Shown: positions 1-13,073, numbered from the stretch's first letter. The stretch: DNA of 64,000 nt from Verticillium longisporum (GCA_019188255.1 JAETXT010000005.1:3100001-3164000), one strand, 5' to 3'. Numbers and translations: made by a program. Notes: generated by a model not told the origin, from the sequence alone.

Positions 1-820
1 GACGCCGAGGGCAATGCTCGCAGGGATGGCACCGCGGACACGGTCAATGTCTTCGCCGGCGATGCTCTGTCCAAAGGCGGCAGCAATCACATCGTCGCTC
101 ATGGCGAAGGATCCGTCGAGGGCCTGGAGGGTGCCAAAGTCTTCGTTTGCGAATGAGGCTACGAAAACGGCGGGCTCACAGCTAGGATCATGTCAGTACT
201 TTCATTAGTTTTCAGGAGACAACGAAGCAACTCACTCTGGGTTGAACTGGGTATGGATGGAACCTTGGTAGAAGGGCGTCATCATGAAGGGACACAGCTC
301 GGTGCGGATGACGCGGCGGCTGCCGTCCGCATTGAGGATGCCGTTTTCGGGCACCATTTCGGTGATGAGGCGGCCAGAGATGACCATTTGCAGCTCGGCG
401 GAGCGAGGGTGGACATGGAGCGTGTTCATGCCACAGGGGTCGACGCGGCCGAGAGCCATGCCGGACGAGGTGCCGACGAGGGCAGTGAAGGTGACGCGGT
501 TGGCGGCAACGAGCTCGCCGCCCTGTCCTGGCTTGGGCTGGGGCTGGTTGAAGTTGAAGATGAAGTCTTCGTTGTTGGGCAGGAGGCTGAAGTACTCGGC
601 GGCACTGTGGCGTGTCAGCTGTGACTGTTCACGTCGGGAGCCGGTCTAGGTTTGGCACGACAAAGACTTACTTGTCAGCGAGCCGGAGCTGCTTGGTCAG
701 GCTCGTGGGAGGAGTGCTGTGCGTTGTATTGGTGTAAGGTACACGGACAGTGGACGGCAGAGCCATGGCGGTGGAGGCAAAGAGCACGGCAGCACGCGCA
801 AGAAGGGTGGAAGAGTGCAT
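1..820 (-). CDS. Secreted cupin-domain protein (spherulin/germin-like), 5' part
   Basis: The gene starts at ATG 820 and runs off the left edge. Exons are 820-672, 604-236 and 181-<1, with GT donors at 671 and 235 and AG acceptors just before 604 and 181; the frame is open throughout. The first 20 or so residues form a signal peptide (MHSSTLLARAAVLFASTAMA). Exon 2 carries both cupin metal motifs: HVHPRSAE, which holds two His and a Glu, and QGSIHTQFN, which holds the third His. This is the layout of germin/spherulin-1 proteins, a single beta-barrel that binds manganese or another metal. Fungal members are extracellular and often linked to stress or sporulation. The substrate cannot be told from sequence. 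The 3' end, about 60 or more residues into the last exon, is missing, so total length is unknown. Confidence is high for the family and low for any enzymatic activity. Confidence 0.88.
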
Positions 821-872
821 CTTGAACAAGCTCGAATGCGATGGACCTCGTGTGAAGGCAGTGGTTCCTTGT

Positions 873-902
873 CTTGAGGCTAGGAATCTTGAGGCTAGGA
901 GA
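873..902. repeat. Two tandem 15-bp units
   Basis: The unit CTTGAGGCTAGGAAT at 873-887 is followed directly by CTTGAGGCTAGGAGA at 888-902. It lies in the 5' leader of the cupin gene. It looks like a local duplication; no function can be assigned. Confidence 0.8.
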
Positions 903-1554
903 GGTACTCAGACGGTGAAAGACTGTGGTGGCTGTAGTGGTGATGTTCAATATTGGATAGAGATGCTCTGACAAGGCCAAGACCATCGCATATACTTATA
1001 TGTCTGGCCCATGCCCATTTTTACGGTCTGTCCTGGCCCCCTACCTTTCGCTCCCATCTAGAAGGATCGCAAGCCTCCCGGGCTGGATGGCATCCGAGGG
1101 ACGACACAACTTGACCGACGCAAGTTGATCCGCTGGCCATTCAGTGTCATGGTCTCGGCCCGGTGGCTCAGCAGCCGGTGGGATGTCTGTCATCCCAATG
1201 TATCCAGGTAGGCAGGTTTCTTTGGACGATTCTAAAAATTGCAGCAGACACACTGGCGTCAGATGAGGGTGACATGGCCCAAAACGCTCCGCCTCGCAAA
1301 GAACGGAGTTGAGCGAACAGCCGACAGCGAACTTGGTGGCATCCGCGTGTTCTCCTTGAGGGGTGGGTGCACGTCAGTGTCGTCGTCGCAGCGTTGGGGG
1401 CTAGTGCTGGGCTTTTTTTCTTTTTTTCCGGTCACCGTCAGCAGCCCGCAGCTTGTCCGGCAATGGGTGCACCCGACAAGAGGCTGAGCAAGTGCGGAGA
1501 GAGGGGCTGTCGTGATGGTTATGGTGGTGGTGGGACATTATTCTCATAGTTCCG

Positions 1555-1590
1555 GTGCCTTATGTAAGGCACATGCCTTATGTAATGCAC
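1555..1590. repeat. Dyad followed by a near-perfect direct copy
   Basis: Positions 1555-1572 form an inverted repeat with 8-bp arms (GTGCCTTA / TAAGGCAC) around a TG spacer. The 17-base TGCCTTATGTAAGGCAC (1556-1572) is repeated at 1574-1590 with one change. It lies between two divergent promoters, so a dimeric-regulator site is possible but unproven. Confidence 0.75.
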
Positions 1591-2470
1591 CGACGGCGTG
1601 CACAAGAAGGAAGCGCTTATTCCGGGGCTGACTGTCGGCTAAAAATACCAGGCGGCCGCTGCGTGAGACGGGAAGCGACAGAGAGAGAAGCGGGGGTAGC
1701 ATTGCTGGCCGGTGCTGCTGGCGAGTTGCGTCGCAGTTGGCAGGCTGCCTGGTCACAGTACGCTAATCGATCCGGCTCGTTCCACACCTCCCGCCGTACC
1801 CTATTACCGACGGCGAGGACCAAGGGCGCACGTGACCTATTTAATAAACTACCTCGCTCTTGTGTTGGTGTCAACAAGATGACTCGGATGGAGCCGGTTC
1901 ATCTGATGGAAGTTGACAATTTCCACGATGGGACACACTATCGAACGCGACACTCTGCCGGCCCTCTCGGCCGATTCATGTCTGTCTCTCGTCTTTCTTT
2001 TCGTTTTCACTCATGCCGTCAAGCGCCCGAACGAACAATGACAACTTGTCTTGCCCTGGACGGCTTGCCTGGGACATTCAGAGTCATCAGCACCGTTGGG
2101 GTTTACAACGCCTCCTTGCATGTGAGACACGTGGAGACGGCGCTGCGAAAGGCTGCGTCGGCCGTACATGTATGCCACGCCGCTGGAGTGCCGGCCCCGA
2201 TGCCGAGTCGATGGAGAGCACGGGAGGGGCCATTCCTCGAGCATATACAATGCGTGGCTCATTAACAATCGCCTTGATTGCATCATACATCATGCACCCG
2301 CGTCCTCGTGCCGAGAGAGTCGGCACGTCGACAAGACGTCGCACGCACCATGGCACAGGTCCTCTTTCTCATCGAGTAGTCATGGTGGCGGAAGCGAACA
2401 CACAAGGCCCAGCATCAGAGCGTCGCCGCTGTAGCAACAAAGACCCCACCGCGTCACCAAGCGCAGAGGG

Positions 2471-2506
2471 GCCTGGATGAGGGCCTGGATGAGGGCCTGG
2501 CAGAGG
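2471..2506. repeat. Three tandem 12-bp units
   Basis: GCCTGGATGAGG occurs at 2471-2482 and 2483-2494, and GCCTGGCAGAGG at 2495-2506. This is a short minisatellite in the SUN gene upstream region; it is noncoding. Confidence 0.8.
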
Positions 2507-3332
2507 CTCATCTCGGTTCATCTAGCGACCATCTTGCGCCCACTCTCCCATTGGCCCCGTGCCTCTGGCGCACCCAGGCAAATCTCCATCCTTGAAATGA
2601 TGCCCCTGCGATGGCCCCTGACAAGAGTCTCCCCATTTTAAGGCCCCTGGATGATTGGGTGGTCCGCCCTCTGCAGCACATCTCTGGCCGCATGAGGAAC
2701 GAACGCCATCTGGGTTTTGGAGCGAACGGGGCAACGACGTCCTGCTTAATTTCCCCTGACTTGCACAAATCCAACACAAGTCGTCCCCTTCCAGACGTCC
2801 TCTCCACCCAACATGAAGATCGTCACCCATCCAAGACCAGGGGGCCCTCCCTGCTCCTCTGTCCCATCCCAAGCTGAAGCACGCCAATGCCCTCACAATG
2901 GCCCGTTCGTGCCTTCTGCCCCCCTCCCCCTCGTCCTTTTCCAGGTTTCTCTTCTGACCCTCAACTCCACACACTCTTTTCTGTCCTCGTTGACCGTGCT
3001 CGCTGCTCGACTCTGCTCCCTCTCTCTCCCTCATCGTTTCACTGCATTCTTTTTTTTTTTTTTTTTGGGCCGCTGGCTCCCATCGTTCCTTGCGAACATT
3101 CACGATCTTTTCCACGCGCACACCTTTTGCTCATCTCGACCGAGTCGACCTTTGTGCTACCTCTCTCAATGTCATAGCATTACCACACGTCGACACACGA
3201 CACACAACGTTCCTTCTAGCGCGCGACGCGACGCAGCACACCGCACATCATCACGCTCGTTACCAAATCTCCCCTCCAGAGGATCGACGACCAGACGACG
3301 ATCGCACGTCCCGACATCAACAGCCCACCACG

Positions 3333-4979
3333 ATGAAGCTGTTGCAGCAGTGGCAGGCTGCTGCCCTCCTTCTCTGGGTCTCCCAGGGCGAGGCCCAGGC
3401 CCACGGTCACGGCGCCCACCAACGCGCCCACGCTGTCCGTCGCCTCAACCACTCCCACAACCACAACCTCGCCGAGAACCAGATCCTCGGCCGCAGCAGC
3501 ATCGTTCGACGGAATTCCCAGGGCAAGGCCCTCTGCTCTCTGCCCAGCCATCCTGATCTCGTCAAGGTCCCCGGCGCCAAGAACAGTGGCTTCGCCATGA
3601 GCCCCGACCAGGAATGTGTCGAAGGCAGCTACTGCCCCATTGCCTGCAAGTCGGGCAAGGTCATGGCCCAGTGGGAGCCCGGCTCCTCCTTCACCTATCC
3701 CTCTTCCATGGTATGTTGCTTGTGACGCGTTTTTTTTCCCCTGTGTTTCGCCTTCTCGCGCCCCTCGCTGTGGAATGAAGGCAGCACCCATGCTCACACG
3801 TCATGACAGAACGGCGGATTGTACTGCGGCTCCAACGGCGAGCCCGAGAAGCCCTTTGAGAACTCGCCTTACTGCGTCGACGGAGCTGGCACCATCACGG
3901 CTGTCAACGAGTGCGGCAAGCCGCTCTCCTTCTGCCAGACCATCCTCCCTGGCAACGAGGCCATGCTGAGTCCCACCATTGTCGACAAGTCAGCCACCCT
4001 CGCCGTGCCTGACCCGAGCTACTGGTGCTCCACAAGCGCGCAGTGAGTGACACGTGCCACCGCATTCCTCTCATGGGATGCCATGACTGACACGTGGACC
4101 AGCTTCTATGTCAACCCGCCTGGCGTCCAAGAAGAGGGCTGCATCTGGGGTGACGAATCCAAGAACATTGGCAACTGGGCCACCTACGTCGCTGGCGCCA
4201 ACCAGGATGCCAAGGGTCAGACCTTTGTCACCCTCGGGTACAACCCCAAATGGGAAGAAACAAACATGAAGAACTCCATGCCTAGCTACGCCGTCAAGAT
4301 TGAGTGTCCCGATGGTGGCTGCAACGGCACGCCCTGCTCCATCGACCCCTCCAAGAGTGGCTCGGGGGAGGTCACCAGCAACAACGCTGGCACCGGCGCC
4401 GGCGGCTCTCAGTTCTGCGTCGTCACCGTACCCAAGGGTTCCAAGGCCAACATTGTTGTCTACCCCATCGGCGGATCTGGTGGTGACGACGACGACAACA
4501 AGGACGATGACAAGGACGACGAGGAATACAAGCACGGCCACAAGGAGGAAGAGAAGAAGAAGGAGCCTGAGACCACACCTGTGCCTACTCCGACGCCCAC
4601 ACCTACCCCGACCCCGACGCCCACACCGACACCGACTCCCACTCCAGAGCCTACGACCGAGGAGCTCACTACGTCGAGCCTCATCCAGGAAACCTCTTCC
4701 GAGAAGGAAATCGAGTCGTCTTCTGAAGTGCCCCGCCCCTCGATCAACCCCGGTATTTTCCACGAGAACGAAGACAACTCCACGTCGTCCCTCTCCTCCT
4801 CGTGGTCCGAGTCCTCGGCTCCCGTGAGCCTCGCCACCAGCCGCGTCCACGTGGCCCCTGCGTCTGAAACGCAGCAGGCCAGGCCCACCAAATCCCACGA
4901 GGACGAAGGTGCTCGACGCCGTAGCAGTGCCGCTGCCGGTCTCATCGTCGCCATTGTCGCCGCCGGCCTACTCTACTGA
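3333..4979 (+). CDS. SUN4: SUN-family cell wall protein (GH132-like) with P/T repeats and a GPI-like tail
   Basis: Exons 3333-3710, 3810-4042 and 4103-4979 encode 495 residues. The start at 3333 gives a signal peptide (residues 1 to about 23, ending in GEAQA). The SUN domain fills the middle; its cysteine-rich core begins around CVEGSYCPIACKSGK and runs through PEKPFENSPYC, WCSTSAH and EEGCIWG. After the domain come an acidic/lysine-rich stretch (codons near 4480-4560), a perfect Thr-Pro dipeptide tract (about 4580-4650) and a Ser/Thr-rich stalk. The last 18 residues are hydrophobic after a small basic stretch (RRRSS), as expected for a GPI attachment signal. SUN proteins (yeast Sim1, Uth1, Nca3, Sun4) act in wall remodelling and cell or septum separation, and some are reported to have beta-glucan hydrolase activity. 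The acidic linker and GPI-like tail are less usual for the family. Confidence 0.9.
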
Positions 4980-5780
4980 TTGCCAATTCGTCATGACTCT
5001 TGATTCTTCTTGCCTCCATCTGTCGAGGCCATCCTTTTTTTGCACCTAGGTCGACTCAGCCTCGGCCCTTTTATAGTTGACTGTCTACTTTACGTGGCAC
5101 TCTATCGAACCCTTTTCACCGCCATGTAGGCGACGTAGTGTTTATTGTTTTTTTTCCCTCACCCAACCAAAGGAACGCATAGGGTCATCAGTCAAGTCGC
5201 TGTTTTTGCGTACCCTGCTTGCCACCCTTATCTTCCCCTGGCCTCGGCCGTTCTATTCCTGCGTATGGTCAAGGACCGCGTCTACGATTCTTGGATATTT
5301 TCTGGCTCCATGCGAATGGAGACAACCGGGATGGGCCGTTCCGGACTTCTTCTACTTTTACACCTTTTTTTGAACTATACCCATTTTTACGAGCGTACAT
5401 TTTTCTGTACTTGTCCCGGGCTACGAGGCTCGGGATGATACTTACCGAGTCGGTTGGAGGAATTTGGTGCGCGAGGCAGACGAGGGGCGAGGGAGCGACT
5501 CGGGAGCGGGACATGTTTGGGGTTGGTGGCCGGAGTGCTAGGTGGTCATGATGTAACGTGACGATCCAATGTAGATAGTTGATTCAGACAAAAGTGGCAG
5601 AATTTCATGTCGGAATATTTGACGGCCTCGTCGTGTTTGCCACAACTTTGCTCGAGCTGTCACATTGCGCCTTTGTGTGGTATGTGGATTCGGCTTGGTC
5701 CTTCCAGTAAAAGGGTATATACATGTATAGCGCTCCGCATCTCTGAGAACTCATCCGTGAAGTTTTCTTGTGTCTGCCCA
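4980..5780. other. Convergent intergenic region, SUN / CSN12
   Basis: About 800 bp that holds the two 3' untranslated regions. It is T-rich on the plus strand just after the SUN stop. No coding signal was recognised. Confidence 0.6.
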
Positions 5781-7446
5781 TCATCCCTTGACCCACCCCG
5801 GCACGTCCTCCAGGTCAACGTCTCCCTCGTGGTATTTCCTCTCGTGAATGGCAGACCAAGGCGTCGGCCATCCGGCAACGACGGGGCTACGCTTCGTGGC
5901 GCCGAGGACGGCGAAGCGGTTCGACGAGTGGGCGATGTATCCCTTCATGAGGCCCTGCGCGATGAGAGACGCGACCATCATCTCGACGTCGGCGCGCGTG
6001 ACGTCGGCGTCGCCGCAGACGAGGCCCTCGTTCGGCCGCAGCCTCTTCGGCCCGCCGTCGGGCGGCACGAGCGTCGAGTGCGTATCGTTGGCGACGGCGC
6101 GCATGAAGACGGCCGAGACGTGCGCGGGGCGCGCCCGGGCCGGGGGCGCGTGCCAGCCCTGGAGGCGGCGCGGCTGGAAGGCGGCGGCCGTCTGGAGGTC
6201 GGCGAGGTCGAGCGTTGCCGCCTTGCGCGCCGGCACGTTGGGGTCGGCGTTTGTGTCGGCGTCGGTCAGGGCGTAGGTCAGCAGGAAGGTGCGGCGGGCG
6301 AGCGAGCGCCAGAGCAGCGGCCGCAGGCGGTGCGTCAGCGGCAGCAGGAGGCCGCGCTCGAAGAGCCAGTCCTCGTGCGCCGCCAGCGTGTGCTGGTAGA
6401 GGACAAAGTCGCCCTGGCGGATGGCCGACGCGAGAGGCGCGAACACGGCCGCGAGCTTGTCCGAGGCTTCGGGCCGGGAGAGAAGGGTCTGCGTGGGGAG
6501 TCGGCCGAGGAAGAGGTTGGCAGGGATGAGGTAGGTGAGGATGCGGTGTCGATGTGAGACCAGGGGGCCGGCGTCTGGCTGTAGCCTTCCTGGAGGCAGA
6601 GCGAGGCTCGGACGTAGTGGCTGTTGGAGAGGTTGAAACGGCCGAGGTAGAAGAGAAAGGTGACGCGCTGTGCGGCAGGATATAGGGACAGTGGCGGTGA
6701 GTTGGACGAAATGTTGGTGAATATCTGCTTCGCAAGCTGGGTCCGACGGCAGGCGAAGAGCAGCTTCAGCACAAGGTTGGCGAACATGTAGACGCCAATC
6801 TTCTTTCCTTCCGGTTTGCTGTAACGCGCACTTGTGCGATCCGTCAGACACGTGGTGAAGATCTTCTGAATAATTTCAGCCGATGTCTCGGCAATGGACT
6901 TGCGGTCATCGGCTTCAACGTTGCGCAACCGCATGGTCAGGTCAGGGCGGCGACTGACCATCATGGTCAGCCTAGACATGGTCTCGCATAATGACATGGC
7001 CGTCTTGAGCAGCATGCCGCCATACGTGGGATGGGCAAAAGCCGTTCCACAGGAGCTGTGTGCCGTCATTCAGTCAGTGGCATCCAATACCTAAGCACAA
7101 GGGCCACTCACTTGACCAATCCACTGAGCAACGTGTGTGCCGCCAGCAGGTTATCAAAGTCCACATCTCGCCAGAACAAAAGATAGTCCTTCATGAATGT
7201 GACAAAACCAGGCCATGGCGTGGCCTCGCCGTCTGAGACATCGTCATCCTCGGGAAGACACTTCTCGATCGTCTGTTCAAGAGCCGTGCTATCTTGTTGA
7301 CGGAATCCGGTGCGAAGCTGGGCGGCAAGGTTGTGGTAAGTCTGTGAGGCGTTGGGTTCAACAAGCAGCCAGTTGCGAAGCTCGTCGCCGTTTTGCTGGC
7401 GAACAAAGGCCCTGATCTGTGTGAGGAAATCAATCAGGAGCGTCAT
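5781..7446 (-). CDS. CSN12: Csn12/Thp1-type PCI-domain protein, with a frame break
   Basis: Exon 1 is 7446-7112 and exon 2 is 7055-5781 (GT donor 7111, AG acceptor before 7055). The N-terminal half (LLIDFLTQIRAFVRQQNGDE, WPGFVTFMKDYLLFWRDVDF, LYPAAQRVTFLFYLGRFNLS) and the C-terminal half (LTYLIPANLFLGRLPTQTLL, then the winged-helix part ending DLEDVPGWVKG) match the PCI family of yeast Csn12, which works with Thp3 in transcription elongation and splicing and also binds the COP9 signalosome. The reading frame breaks at a run of five G (plus strand 6563-6567). One more base restores TPAPLVSHRHRIL and makes the total divisible by three, giving 536 residues. A homopolymer sequencing error is the simplest reading; a recent true frameshift is the alternative. 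It ends convergently with the SUN gene. Confidence 0.85.
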
Positions 7447-7827
7447 TGGCGCAGAATTGAGCGTGGTCGCCGCAAATACCGACGTTGGATATTGTTTGTT
7501 GATGCTCAGACAATGAGAGATGCGATAAACTAAGGTAAGTCGCGGTCCTGTCCCCAGTTGAAGAGCCCGGTGGCCCGGTGAGAGGTTGCGATTGGTCGGT
7601 GTGATTCGGTCAATTGACTGCTCCCACGCGGGGTTCAGTCCCTGGGTACCTTGCTCCTAGCGAGAAACTCATGCAGTTCAACGATAGCTTCTTGACTTCA
7701 GCCATCTCATTGTGGCCTTGCCTATGGTCATTTTCGAGTCTGAAGATGTGCAGAGCGCCGCGGACCACCAGGTGCCTCGTCAAAATTGATCATCCAAATG
7801 GCATTACGGTATCTACGTCTAGAAACT
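7447..7827. other. Intergenic region, CSN12 promoter / thiolase 3' end
   Basis: About 380 bp between two genes read from the minus strand. It holds the thiolase 3' untranslated region and the CSN12 promoter. Nothing else was recognised. Confidence 0.55.
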
Positions 7828-9234
<1,407 letters not shown>

Positions 9235-11433
9235 TGTTTTGAGTGAACTAGAGGCGTGGACAGCGAAGTTGTGGTACGGGCGAGTTCACAAAGTCTGTAA
9301 TGGCGAAAAGAAAAGGAGAGGTGGGAGGGCGTCACAGGGGACATGTGAACGCGACCTTACCCCGGATTTGATGGCGACCTCGGGCTGCCTCGGCTTAAGA
9401 ATGAGCAACCATCTCGGAACCTGCGGGGGAGGCGGGATTGACGTCGGCTGCTATTCCCATCGGCCCCACACCTTGCCCAAAAGGCTCCGATGCTGTGGGG
9501 GTTGGGGTTTGGGGGGTTCTGGAGCACTTCTCGATTTACTGATTCCGAGCAGAACTGACCAATACCCTCCGGGTATGAGCCGAAGTTCCTGCATGAGGTA
9601 AACTATTTTCAACCCCTCAGCCTGGTCACTTAACTTATTAGCCAAGGTAAGACGGCTGGATGGTTCGTGGCTCAACATGTCACTCTCTTCGCTTCAGGGG
9701 AGCTGTTTGTTGTATCTGTAGAACGACCCAGTATCCCCCATATGTCACATCGTTTTCCGGAAACCAGCATGGCACAAAACCCAGCGTATGCCACCAGTCC
9801 ACAACATTGGCCTTCCAGCTACTCGAATCGCCTAGCAGTGGCCTCGGCGCTGCGTTCTGGCGATACTATACTATTCAATTGTTCATGCAATGTTCTAGAT
9901 AGCGGTGCGGTTCCCTAACAACACCGGCCTATCCCACGTCAGATGCTCAATATCACGCACCCGGACTCTTCCTCTGTCCATATCTCTCCAGTGGTCCTTT
10001 GGTTGATGAGAGCTGATCGCCTCACTTCCGCTCAGAACGTGAAAGCGAATACGGATTGCAGAAAGCGCGTGAATGATACAACGGGGCTCTCTGGATCCTC
10101 GATCATGACATCGTACCTGGGAAGCAATGAGCCCAGAGGACCCCTTGGCTCGTCGATGGCCGGGCCTAAAGTGATCTATCAATGACGGGTACTTCCAGCA
10201 TCACCCCCATACAGTCTGATTGATGGGTTCCTTGAGTACATGGTGTGAAGTGTATGACTTTGCCATAGTCTCGCTCCCGTCGTGTGGCTCTAACAATGGC
10301 GTTGGGCATCTAGCAGCTAGCCATGGATCTCTGAGCGAGATGTAAGCGTTCGCTGGATCGCATCCCCTGTTGCCCTCTTTCGGGAAATATCTCACTAAAC
10401 CTCCAACCTTCCTCCTGAAACAAACGTTCCCGACGGCCTATGATAGACTACAATGCGTCGCATTCCGGGATACTTTGGACAGGAGCACTACATGGTCCGA
10501 AATCAAGCTGTCCTCTGTGGGGCCAGAAAGGTAGATAGACGCTTGGGAGCAAAAGCGTTCACCAGATATGACATGCTGGGGTCCAGAGCCAGATCACGGT
10601 ATAACGAGAGCAGCGTCGGTACGCATTTGATTGTTAGATTACCAATATGGAATTATTGGGCCGTGCATGGATTTAGACTCGGCCCAAAGTGGTACAGAGT
10701 CGGTACAGTATTCCGAATCGCGCAAAGCCTCATGGGAGCAACTGGTTCCTCTGTCGTCATGGAAGACTGTCTCACGACTCGCCATATGCAGCAAGCTCTC
10801 TGGACTCTTCTGAGCGAGGGAGAGGGCAGCCGTGCTGCGCAACGGTAAGAAGTCCCACGATGTCACGATGCGTCCCAAGTGAGCAATACCGTACATGCTC
10901 GACCTGCTTCCATCTCCCACTTCGCACCATCAAGGTAGGCAGATAATCGAGTGGATGATATCAGACGCCACAATTGTCTTCTGGATGTTGGGCACTGCAT
11001 AGCTTGATCCGCTTCAGTTTAAGTCATGCACCGTTGTCAAAGACAGCGAGCGACTGTGGCGATTGGCCGCTAGGGCGTTTCGAGCGCGCTGATTGGCTGT
11101 CGAATGGCCTCACCCGCCGGCGCACGATGAGCGGGTTCTGATGAGCGTTGCACATCTGATGGCAAAGCACCTCGTCCTGTCTTCAGCTCAGGCTTCCTTT
11201 CCTTCAACCTTCTGCCAAACCCACCTGACAAATCGACTTCGTTTCGCCCCTTGCAATCCTCTCCTGACGAACCTCCTGCGACCCGACTACACTCCCTTGT
11301 TTTGAATATCTGTGCACGCACGAGATAGATTCGGGACATCATCATCACTCGTTGCCGGTGCTTTTCGGGATCTGCTCATCCTATCGCCAAAGCAGCCATC
11401 TACCTTCTGACCGACAAGCCACCATCCGACAGC
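9235..11433. other. Divergent intergenic region, thiolase / UBC2, gene-free
   Basis: About 2.2 kb, the longest stretch here apart from 821-3332 without a supported gene. Open frames of 60-150 codons occur on both strands, but none resembles a protein family, shows a plausible exon structure or continues across homologous-looking sequence. I see no terminal repeats or transposase remnant. Confidence 0.5.
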
Positions 11434-12008
11434 ATGTCTACAGCCGCCAGGCGTCGCTTGATGCGCGATTTCAAGGTGCGTCATACACCAGGGCATCATG
11501 GCTCCGATGCGTCAACAGGTTTCTAACTCTGGACGGTAGCGAATGCAAACAGACCCTCCTGCCGGCGTTTCCGCCTCGCCAGTCCCCGACAATGTCATGA
11601 CATGGTACGGCGAACCACCTCACGTGGACGATTTGTTTTTACTTACGACGGAGAAACAGGAATGCTGTGATCATTGGTCCCGCCGACACGCCATTCGAAG
11701 ACGGCACGTTCAGACTGGTGATGCAGTTTGAAGAGCAATACCCAAACAAGCCACCTGCCGTCAAGTTCATCAGCCAGATGTTCCACCCCAACGTCTACGC
11801 TACAGGCGAACTCTGTCTGGATATTCTGCAGAACCGATGGAGCCCGACATACGACGTGGCAGCTGTTCTCACCAGCATCCAGAGTCTACTGAATGACCCC
11901 AACACGGGATCACCAGCAAACGTCGAAGCCTCGAACCTGTATAAGGACAACCGAAAGGAGTACACGAAGCGGGTGCGGGAGACGGTGGAAAAGAGCTGGG
12001 AGGACTAG
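11434..12008 (+). CDS. UBC2: Ubiquitin-conjugating enzyme E2 (Rad6/Ubc2)
   Basis: Exons 11434-11475, 11540-11604 and 11660-12008 encode 151 residues. The protein starts [20 protein letters not shown] and reads as a complete UBC fold with [20 protein letters not shown], in which Cys88 is the thioester-forming residue. Rad6 transfers ubiquitin to PCNA (with Rad18), to histone H2B (with Bre1) and to N-end-rule substrates (with Ubr1). Neurospora mus-8 is the counterpart. The protein stops at EKSWED, without the long acidic tail of budding yeast Rad6; this is the usual form in filamentous fungi. The first exon is only 42 nt, and its start and splice sites are fixed by the conserved N terminus. Confidence 0.98.
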
Positions 12009-13073
12009 CCGTGCTCGGCGCTGGACAACATGCAGCGAGCCATCTTCAAATACCCTCGTCGTGTATGTGCTTGCCTGTGACAGACGGCAGTGTGCGGGAC
12101 GAAACAGAAACATGACGGATATGTGGCCAAAGTTACTACTACTCCATCGAGCGGCGGGTTCTTTGTTTTTGCAGTGAGGGTTGTCGGTCACTGGTCATTG
12201 GCGTCTGGGTTGCTTGGGTCTATGCTTTGTTACCAATCGGCGGCGTGGAAAGGGATACGATACGATCGACTACCTATGTACCTAGGGCGGGCAAGATAGC
12301 TACAAGAGATGAGATACGAGTGGCATCGATGGCTGCAAGTGCGTGGTCTGTGATGCTGAAACCACACGTGCCTGGCCACCTCGAGGCGGACATCTGGAGA
12401 GGCTGCAACTTGCAACTTGGCTGCCACCCTACATCACCCCCCACCATGTGATGATGACTTGGAGTCCCTCAACCGTGGAATGGGTTGATGCCAATTTCGC
12501 GGGGTGGTGACTAGCGCTAGCTATGGCGCATTGCGTCAAATGATTAGCGACCCGCTCACTAAATTCCGCGGTAGGTGACACCTATTCGGCCCCTGCCACA
12601 GCGAGGAACTCCCGCGCCCTGACAAGCCTAAGGCAGGCACATGAAACCACCACTATGGAAAGGTAGTCCTGGCTGCTTGGTTGTTCAATCTCGCTCGCCG
12701 TTACCAGGTGCCCACCACCATACCACAGTCACGCGAATTCCCTCCACACCGCGCCGCGTCCACCGACTTCCCTCCCTCACCCCCTCTCTCCGTGATCCGT
12801 CTTTCTCGCTCTTTGCCCCCGAAAGACCCAGCTCGCTGTCGAACGTTTCCGACATGCACGGTATCGCTTGACCACGCCCTGAATCCCACGAGCCCATCAT
12901 TGGCGCATCTCGGGGTCTCCCGCTCTCTGTGCTCCGCAACGCACCGCAACGCAACAACAAGCCCCTCCCCCTGATTTCCCGACACCACACCTGGTCGAGT
13001 CCTCAAGTCCTCCACCCGAGTTCCATGCTTCGACCCAACACATCGCATCTGCTGGATTTCCTCCGTCGTCATC
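12009..13073. other. Intergenic region, UBC2 3' end / kinesin promoter
   Basis: About 1.1 kb between two plus-strand genes. From about 12730 the plus strand is C/T-rich up to the kinesin start, as expected for a 5' leader. No coding signal was recognised. Confidence 0.55.

Larger units (their letters stand above)
821..3332. other. Divergent intergenic region, cupin / SUN gene
   Basis: About 2.5 kb with no recognisable gene. It serves as the upstream region of both flanking genes. It holds three small repeats (873-902, 1555-1590, 2471-2506) and, from about 2880 to 3330, a strongly pyrimidine-rich leader of the SUN gene that includes an uninterrupted run of 17 T at 3050-3066. Long CT-rich leaders are usual ahead of well-expressed fungal genes. 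Confidence 0.6.

Noticed and set aside
1555..2265. Plus-strand open frame of 236 codons
   Set aside because: The translation is rich in Arg, His and Cys, resembles no family, and lies in a divergent promoter region with repeats; it is best read as noncoding.
2522..3121. Minus-strand open frame of 199 codons with a poly-Lys stretch
   Set aside because: It is the complement of the pyrimidine-rich leader of the SUN gene, and its Lys/Glu/Arg bias comes from that composition.
10453..10848. Plus-strand open frame of 131 codons in the 2.2 kb gap
   Set aside because: No family likeness, no exon context, and overlapping open frames on the other strand of similar length.
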